Shown here piece after piece: positions 19,930 through 24,494 of a stretch of DNA of 24,494 nt (within the stretch, counting starts at the first letter, position 1; every line of letters begins with the position of its first letter). The stretch is taken from contig JBGAKX010000062.1 in assembly GCA_044224215.1 (NCBI GenBank), positions 1-24,494 of the forward strand, given 5' to 3'. Position numbers and translations under genes: made by a program. The notes beneath the pieces are model-generated. The model was not told the DNA's origin. It saw only the letters and a list, made by a program, of their open reading frames with translations, and did no database searches. Source of the stretch: DAOMFM01 sp035429825. GTDB taxonomy: Bacteria > Acidobacteriota > Blastocatellia > UBA7656 > JADIYM01.

Positions 19930-22419
19930 CTATCGATCGCGGCTCGTGATCTCCACGTTCACCGGCTTTGCGTGCCAGATCTCCTCGGCGTACTCGTGGA
20001 TCGTGCGATCGCTCGAGAACCAGCCCATCGAGGCCACGTTGCGGATCGCGCGCCGGGTCCACTCGTCGGGATCCTGGTACACGGCGCGGACTCGCTTGTG
20101 CATTTCGGCATACGCGCCAAAGTCTGCAAGCACCATGTACGGGTCGCCCTCCTCGAGGAGGAAGTTCACGATCGGCTTGAACAGGTCGCGCTCGAGCGGG
20201 CTGAAATAACCGCTCGCGATCATGTCGATCGTGCGCTTGAGCGCCGGATTCTGCTCATAGAACACGCGCGGCACGTACCGCGGCTTGAGCGCCTCCACCT
20301 CGTCGGCCTTCATTCCAAAGATGAAGATGTTCTCGTCGCCGACGCGCTCGCGGAGCTCGATGTTCGCGCCGTCGAGCGTTCCGATCGTCAACGCACCGTT
20401 GAGCGCGAACTTCATGTTGCCCGTGCCCGACGCTTCGGTGCCGGCGAGCGAGATCTGTTCCGATAGGTCCGCGCCCGGAATGATCTTCTCGGCGAGCGAC
20501 ACGTTGTAGTTCGGAATGAATGCAACCTTCAGCACTCCGCGGACGTGCGGGTCGCGGTTGACGACGTCCGCGATCGAGTTGATCAGCTTGATCGTCAGCT
20601 TTGCGCGGGCATAGCCCGGCGCCGCCTTGCCTCCAAAGATCACTGCGCGCGGCACGAATTCCATGCGCGGGTTGTCGCGAATGTCGTTGTAGAGCGCGAT
20701 CACGTGCAACGCGTTCATCAGCTGGCGCTTGTAATCGTGAATGCGCTTGATCTGCACGTCGAACAGCATGTCCGGATCGACCGACACACCCGCTTCGCGC
20801 TTGATGATGCCCGCGAGCTGTTTCTTCATCGCGCGCTTGGCGCCGCGCCATTGCTTCAGGAATTCGTCATCGCCCGTGTGTGCACCGAGCTTCTCGAGCT
20901 GGTTGAGATCGCCGACCCATCCGTCGCCGATGCGCTCCGTGATCAGGTCCGACAGCTCCGGGTTGCAGAGCCGCAACCACCGCCGCTGAGTGATGCCATT
21001 CGTCTTGTTGTTGAAACGCTCGGGGAACATCTCGGCAAAGTCGCGGAACAGGTCCTTCTTCAGGATGTCGCTGTGCAGCGACGACACGCCGTTCACCGAA
21101 TGGCTGCCGACGATCGCGAGATGGGCCATGCGGATCGAGCGCTCGACGTGGGGCCCGCCTTCGTCCACGATCGACATCCGCGAACAGCGGGCATCGTCGC
21201 CGGGATAATTGGCGCGCACGCGCTTCATGAACCGGTGGTTGATCTCGTAGATGATCAGCAGGTGGCGCGGCAGGACCTTGCCGAGCAGTTCGACCGACCA
21301 CCGCTCGAGCGCTTCGGGCATCACGGTGTGGTTCGTGTAACCGAAACACGCGACGGTGATGTCCCACGCCTGGTCCCACTCCACGCCCTCGACGTCGACC
21401 AGCAGACGCATCAGTTCGGCGACTGCGATCGCAGGGTGCGTGTCGTTGAGCTGGATCGCGATCTTGTCTGCGAACTCGTCGAACGACTCGTGCGAGCGCT
21501 TGTACCGGTGAATGATGTCCTGCAGCGACGCGGCGACAAAGAAGTACTCCTGCTTCAGGCGAAGCTCCTTGCCCGAGAACCTGTTGTCGTTCGGATAGAG
21601 CACCTTCGAGATCGTCTCGGTTTCGCTCTTTGTCCGGACCGCCTGCACGTAGTCGCCTTCGTTGAACTCGTTGAAGTCGAACTCGCGCGTCGCCTTTGCC
21701 GACCACAGCCGGAGCGTGTTCACGGTGTTCGTGCCGTATCCGGGGATCGGCGTGTCGTATGCCATCGCGAGCACTTCGGTCGTGTCGAGCCATTCGCTCA
21801 CGAGGTGTCCGTTGCGATCCGTGAACTGCAGCACCCGGCCATAGTAGTGGACCGGGTAGAGCGAGTGTGTTCGCGGGAGCTCCCACGCATTGCCGTAACG
21901 CAGCCAGTTGTCGGGCTGCTCGACCTGGTAGCCGCGCTTGATGCGCTGATGAAAGATGCCGTACTCGTAGCGGATCCCGTAGCCGTAGCCCGGAAGCCCC
22001 AGTGTGGCCAGCGAGTCGAGAAAGCACGCGGCGAGACGGCCCAGACCGCCGTTGCCGAGTCCCGCGTCCCACTCGATTTCACGCAGCGTCTCGAGGTCGA
22101 AGTCGAGGTCTTCAAGCGCACGTCGCAGCTCGTCGTAAAGCCCGAGGTTGACCAGGCTGTTGCCGAGCGTCCGCCCCATCAGGAATTCCATCGAGAGGTA
22201 GTAGACGCGTTTCGGGTCGGTCTCGAGATACGTGTCCTGCGTGCTGAGCCATCGCTCGATCAGCCGGTCACGCACAGTGAGCGCGGCGGCGGTGAAGTGG
22301 TCGAATTCCGTGACGGTGTAGCGGTCCTTGGCGAGCGAGAACTCGATGTGGTCCTGGAACGACCACTTCAGCGATCGCGCATCCATTCCATGGTAGTAGT
22401 CGGGTTTCCCGTTGCTCAA
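19930..22419 (-). CDS. glgP: glycogen/starch/maltodextrin phosphorylase
   Basis: Cytoplasmic GT35 enzyme that phosphorolyses alpha-1,4-glucans to glucose 1-phosphate, using pyridoxal phosphate. At 829 residues it is the normal length. Family hallmarks include RVYYLSMEFLMGRTLGN near the N-terminus, DAGLGNGGLGRLAACFLDS, the central QLNDTHPAIAVAELMR, and the PLP site SGTGNMKFALNG with its lysine at about 670. I place the start at TTG 22419, which has GGAG eight bases upstream. The next in-frame ATG (22384-22386) falls inside a GMD segment that is usually conserved ahead of the first helix. The frame runs open to 22638, but that part overlaps argB and is not phosphorylase-like. It is 107 bp downstream of argB on the same strand. 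Confidence 0.94.
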   Translation of the reverse strand: MSNGKPDYYHGMDARSLKWSFQDHIEFSLAKDRYTVTEFDHFTAAALTVRDRLIERWLSTQDTYLETDPKRVYYLSMEFLMGRTLGNSLVNLGLYDELRRALEDLDFDLETLREIEWDAGLGNGGLGRLAACFLDSLATLGLPGYGYGIRYEYGIFHQRIKRGYQVEQPDNWLRYGNAWELPRTHSLYPVHYYGRVLQFTDRNGHLVSEWLDTTEVLAMAYDTPIPGYGTNTVNTLRLWSAKATREFDFNEFNEGDYVQAVRTKSETETISKVLYPNDNRFSGKELRLKQEYFFVAASLQDIIHRYKRSHESFDEFADKIAIQLNDTHPAIAVAELMRLLVDVEGVEWDQAWDITVACFGYTNHTVMPEALERWSVELLGKVLPRHLLIIYEINHRFMKRVRANYPGDDARCSRMSIVDEGGPHVERSIRMAHLAIVGSHSVNGVSSLHSDILKKDLFRDFAEMFPERFNNKTNGITQRRWLRLCNPELSDLITERIGDGWVGDLNQLEKLGAHTGDDEFLKQWRGAKRAMKKQLAGIIKREAGVSVDPDMLFDVQIKRIHDYKRQLMNALHVIALYNDIRDNPRMEFVPRAVIFGGKAAPGYARAKLTIKLINSIADVVNRDPHVRGVLKVAFIPNYNVSLAEKIIPGADLSEQISLAGTEASGTGNMKFALNGALTIGTLDGANIELRERVGDENIFIFGMKADEVEALKPRYVPRVFYEQNPALKRTIDMIASGYFSPLERDLFKPIVNFLLEEGDPYMVLADFGAYAEMHKRVRAVYQDPDEWTRRAIRNVASMGWFSSDRTIHEYAEEIWHAKPVNVEITSRDR

Positions 22420-22526
22420 CGCAGCTTCTCCAGCGAGTGTGAGACGTTGTTGCCGTGCCGCTTTCGTGAACGGATGACAATAGCTCACCGCCTGGCCGTG
22501 GAAAAGCCGTACGGGCCGGCGCCGTG

Positions 22527-23399
22527 TTACATGACCGCAGCGTGCGACGGCGCGGCCACGGTCGTGCCCGATTCGGCGCCCTGCAGAATCTCGCGCTCGA
22601 GCGATCCACGCGATGTCCCGTCGACGATACGCACGCACTCGACGCCGGCGGCGACTGCGGCGAGCGCGGCTTCGAGCTTGGGGATCATTCCGCCGGTCAC
22701 GACGCCGCGTCGGATCAGGTCGCGCGCCGCGAGCTCGTCCACGTGCGGGATCACGTCCCCCGCCGCGTCGCGCACGCCCGAGATGTTCGACGCGATGATC
22801 AGGCGACGGGCCCCGAGACGCGTCGCGATGGCAGCTGCGATATCGTCGGCGTTGACGTTGTAGACGACCCCGTCGTCATCGGCTGCGAGCGGAGCGACAA
22901 CCGGCACAAAGCCCGCGTCCATCAGGTCCGTGGCCACCGTGGCGTCAACGCTCACGATGTCGCCCACGAACCCGTAGTCGACCGTGCGCCGCTCGCCCGT
23001 CACCGGGTCCACCACGAGCCGCGGTGGCCGGCGAGCTACGCGGACGAGTCCGCCATCGATCCCGCTGATTCCCACGGCGCGCACGCCGGCCGCGCGACAC
23101 GCGGCAAGCACATCCGTGTTGATCGTCCCGGCAAAGGCCATCTTGAGGACCTCGAGCGTCGGTGCGTCCGTGACGCGACGGCCGGCGACCATGTGCGTCT
23201 CGAGCCCGAGCCGCCTGCTCAGATCGGTTCCCTGTTTGCCGCCGCCGTGCACGACCGTCATCCGGACGCCGCGCTCCACGCAGCGAGCGATTTCGGCAAA
23301 CACGACGTCCAGAAGCGGTCTGTCGCCTGCGATCTCTCCGCCGAACTTCAGGACGACGGTCTCGCCCGTCGAACCTCGTTGTTGTGACTGCCGATTCAC
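22527..23399 (-). CDS. argB: acetylglutamate kinase
   Basis: Second enzyme of arginine biosynthesis, phosphorylating N-acetylglutamate (or N-succinylglutamate in lineages that use succinylated intermediates) in the cytoplasm. It has 290 residues, typical of ArgB. Amino-acid-kinase motifs are VVLKFGGE near the N-terminus, TVVHGGGKQ (about 53-61), VYNVNADDIAAAIA (about 176-190) and GGMIPKLEAALAAV near the C-terminus. The start is GTG 23399, whose bases overlap the stop of the carbamoyltransferase gene (GTGA, 4 bp), giving translational coupling. GAGG sits nine bases upstream. The upstream open frame to 23525 is read through the neighbouring gene and is not ArgB-like. Only a weak hairpin with TTTT follows the stop (around 22501-22520), so read-through into glgP is possible. 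Confidence 0.94.
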   Translation of the reverse strand: MNRQSQQRGSTGETVVLKFGGEIAGDRPLLDVVFAEIARCVERGVRMTVVHGGGKQGTDLSRRLGLETHMVAGRRVTDAPTLEVLKMAFAGTINTDVLAACRAAGVRAVGISGIDGGLVRVARRPPRLVVDPVTGERRTVDYGFVGDIVSVDATVATDLMDAGFVPVVAPLAADDDGVVYNVNADDIAAAIATRLGARRLIIASNISGVRDAAGDVIPHVDELAARDLIRRGVVTGGMIPKLEAALAAVAAGVECVRIVDGTSRGSLEREILQGAESGTTVAAPSHAAVM

Positions 23400-24385
23400 G
23401 GGACGAGCCTCGCAAGGATCTCCTTCTGCACGTGGAGACGGTTCTCGGCTTCGTCGTACGCGGCGTTCTGACCTGAATCGAGCACGTCGTCGGCCACTTC
23501 GACGTTCCTGCGCAGCGGCATGCAATGCATGAACGCGGCGGAGCCGATCTTGTCACGCGTGATGATCCAGTCGTTCAACGCGGCGGGCGGCGGCGCTCCA
23601 TAGTCCGTCAGCGAGCCCCACGACTTCGCGTAGACAGCATCCTGCCCGGCAAGCGCGGACTGATCGTGTACGACACGGACATCACCGAGCTGCGCCATCA
23701 CGACATCGGGGAGCGGAAACCCGGACGGTGCGACGATGGTGAGGTCGCAACCGAACTGGCGCGCCGCAATTGCGAACGAGTTCGGCACGGCGGTCGGCAG
23801 CGCCTTGATGTGCGGCGTCCACGCCAGCGCCACCTTCACGCCGTCGGTCCCGCCAAAGCGCTCGGCAATCGTCATCATGTCCGCCATCGCCTGGCACGGG
23901 TGATAGAGACACGACTCGAGGTTGATGACGGGGACGGTTGCGTGTGTGCGCAGCGATTCGATCACCGGATCCGCCAGGTCGTCGTCGAGATGGGCGAGCT
24001 TTGGAAAGCTGCGGACGCAGATCGCGTCGAAGTAGCGCGAAAGAACGATCGCAGCGTCCTTGATGTGCTCGGGCTTGTCCGAGTCCATCACCGCGCCGTC
24101 GAGGACTTCGAGATTCCAGACGCCGGCGCCGACTTCGAGCGTGGTCGAGTGGCCGCCAAGCTGGGCGATCCCGACTTCAAAGCTCGCTCGCGTCCTGAGT
24201 GAACTGTTGAAGAACAGGAGCGCGATCGACTTGCCGGCGAGCGCGCTCGACCGGGCGCCCTTGTTTGCGATCGCGCGATCGACGATCGCCTGAAGCGTCG
24301 GCCGATCAAACTCGCCGGTGTTGATGAAGTGCCTTAGACCTGCTGTCGGTGCAGCGTGAATTCCGGATATCGATGTGGCGCTCAT
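23396..24385 (-). CDS. argF': N-acetylornithine / N-succinylornithine-type carbamoyltransferase (ArgF')
   Basis: A 329-residue transcarbamylase of arginine synthesis. The carbamoyl-phosphate motif reads SLRTR (FFNSSLRTRASFE) rather than the STRTR of ordinary OTCase. The sequences MDSDKPEHI, WTPHIKALPTAVPNSF, YAKSWG, HCMPLRRNVEVADDV and EAENRLHVQK are those of the acetyl/succinylornithine transcarbamylases known from Xanthomonas and Bacteroides. These carbamoylate the acylated ornithine, so that citrulline forms only after deacylation. VPNSF and DKPEH recall the succinyl enzyme, while HCMPLRRN and EAENRLHVQ recall the acetyl enzyme; I cannot settle the acyl group. The ATG overlaps the argD stop (ATGA) and has GGAG eight bases upstream. 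It is followed by argB with a 4-bp overlap. Confidence 0.88.
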   Translation of the reverse strand: MSATSISGIHAAPTAGLRHFINTGEFDRPTLQAIVDRAIANKGARSSALAGKSIALLFFNSSLRTRASFEVGIAQLGGHSTTLEVGAGVWNLEVLDGAVMDSDKPEHIKDAAIVLSRYFDAICVRSFPKLAHLDDDLADPVIESLRTHATVPVINLESCLYHPCQAMADMMTIAERFGGTDGVKVALAWTPHIKALPTAVPNSFAIAARQFGCDLTIVAPSGFPLPDVVMAQLGDVRVVHDQSALAGQDAVYAKSWGSLTDYGAPPPAALNDWIITRDKIGSAAFMHCMPLRRNVEVADDVLDSGQNAAYDEAENRLHVQKEILARLVP

Positions 24386-24494
24386 TGGTCTTCTCCCAGT
24401 GTGTGTGCGAACACGGCGAGGAAGTCCGCCGCGTCGTCGCGTGTCAGAACGAGTGGAGGCAGCAACCGGATCACGTGCGGATCATCCGACGTTC
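24382..24494 (-). CDS. argD: acetylornithine aminotransferase, C-terminal fragment at the window edge
   Basis: The last 37 codons of an open frame entering from the right edge. It contains DPHVIRLLPPLVLTRDD and ends HTLGEDQ before the stop. The (V)IRLLPPL block is the characteristic C-terminal strand of ArgD-type class III PLP aminotransferases. Its TGA overlaps the ATG of the carbamoyltransferase gene, and the arginine-pathway neighbours support the name. The catalytic part is outside the window, so a related aminotransferase of the same class cannot be fully excluded. Confidence 0.75.
   Translation of the reverse strand, partial: TSDDPHVIRLLPPLVLTRDDAADFLAVFAHTLGEDQ

Noticed and set aside
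22500..22522. Possible terminator after argB (GCCG...CGGC followed by TTTT)
   Set aside because: The stem is only about four base pairs and the T-run is four; too weak to call.
22420..22638. N-terminal extension of glycogen phosphorylase to 22638
   Set aside because: It overlaps the argB coding end and has no phosphorylase similarity.
20545..22863. Plus-strand open frame of 772 codons opposite glgP
   Set aside because: It is a shadow of glycogen phosphorylase and extends into argB antisense; no motif supports it.

Overview
The window is one dense, GC-rich (roughly 63-66 % by eye) stretch of bacterial chromosome with almost no non-coding space. Only one gap exceeds 300 bp (4190-4527). I saw no insertion sequences, tRNA or rRNA genes, CRISPR arrays or phage genes. 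Gene content suggests a Gram-negative-type, non-enteric bacterium. It has an acetyl/succinylornithine-type carbamoyltransferase, a rimO-pgpA-cinA operon, a secreted MltD-like transglycosylase, and several SpoIIE phosphatases with a HEAT-repeat neighbour. Acidobacteriota (Vicinamibacteria-like) would fit; this is inference from family resemblance only.

Layout. (1) 1-4189, minus strand: rimO-pgpA-cinA-rmlB, tightly packed and probably one operon, with a good sigma-70-type promoter at 4233-4261. (2) 4391-13953, plus strand: a strong-looking promoter, a lytic transglycosylase with LysM and a lysine-rich tail, then a five-gene regulatory block. The block holds two tandem membrane-anchored SpoIIE/RsbU-type phosphatases that overlap by 4 bp, a STAS anti-anti-sigma protein, an RsbW-like kinase and a soluble GAF-GAF-SpoIIE phosphatase. 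This is a partner-switching module with three phosphatases for one STAS/kinase pair and no sigma factor in view. (3) 13960-17720: a HEAT-repeat protein (minus), a PAS plus histidine-phosphoacceptor protein lacking a kinase ATPase domain (plus), and a double-GNAT protein (minus). (4) 17744-18073, minus: a very small FlgM-like (anti-sigma-28) gene, preceded by a near-consensus sigma-28-type promoter and an intrinsic terminator that insulates it from the gene before. (5) 18082-24494, minus: an MsbA-like ABC exporter, glycogen phosphorylase, then argB, the argF-like carbamoyltransferase and the 3' end of argD. The three arg genes overlap by 3-4 bp and form an arginine-biosynthesis operon entering from the right edge.

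How the parts may work together. The phosphatase block looks like a signalling hub: membrane and cytoplasmic phosphatases would dephosphorylate the STAS protein, which would then free the target of the RsbW-like kinase. The FlgM-like peptide is a second, separate anti-sigma element about 4 kb away. The most interesting parts are the multi-input switch with no visible output, the mini-FlgM with its sigma-28-like promoter and downstream acetyltransferase, and the PAS-DHp protein with no catalytic domain.
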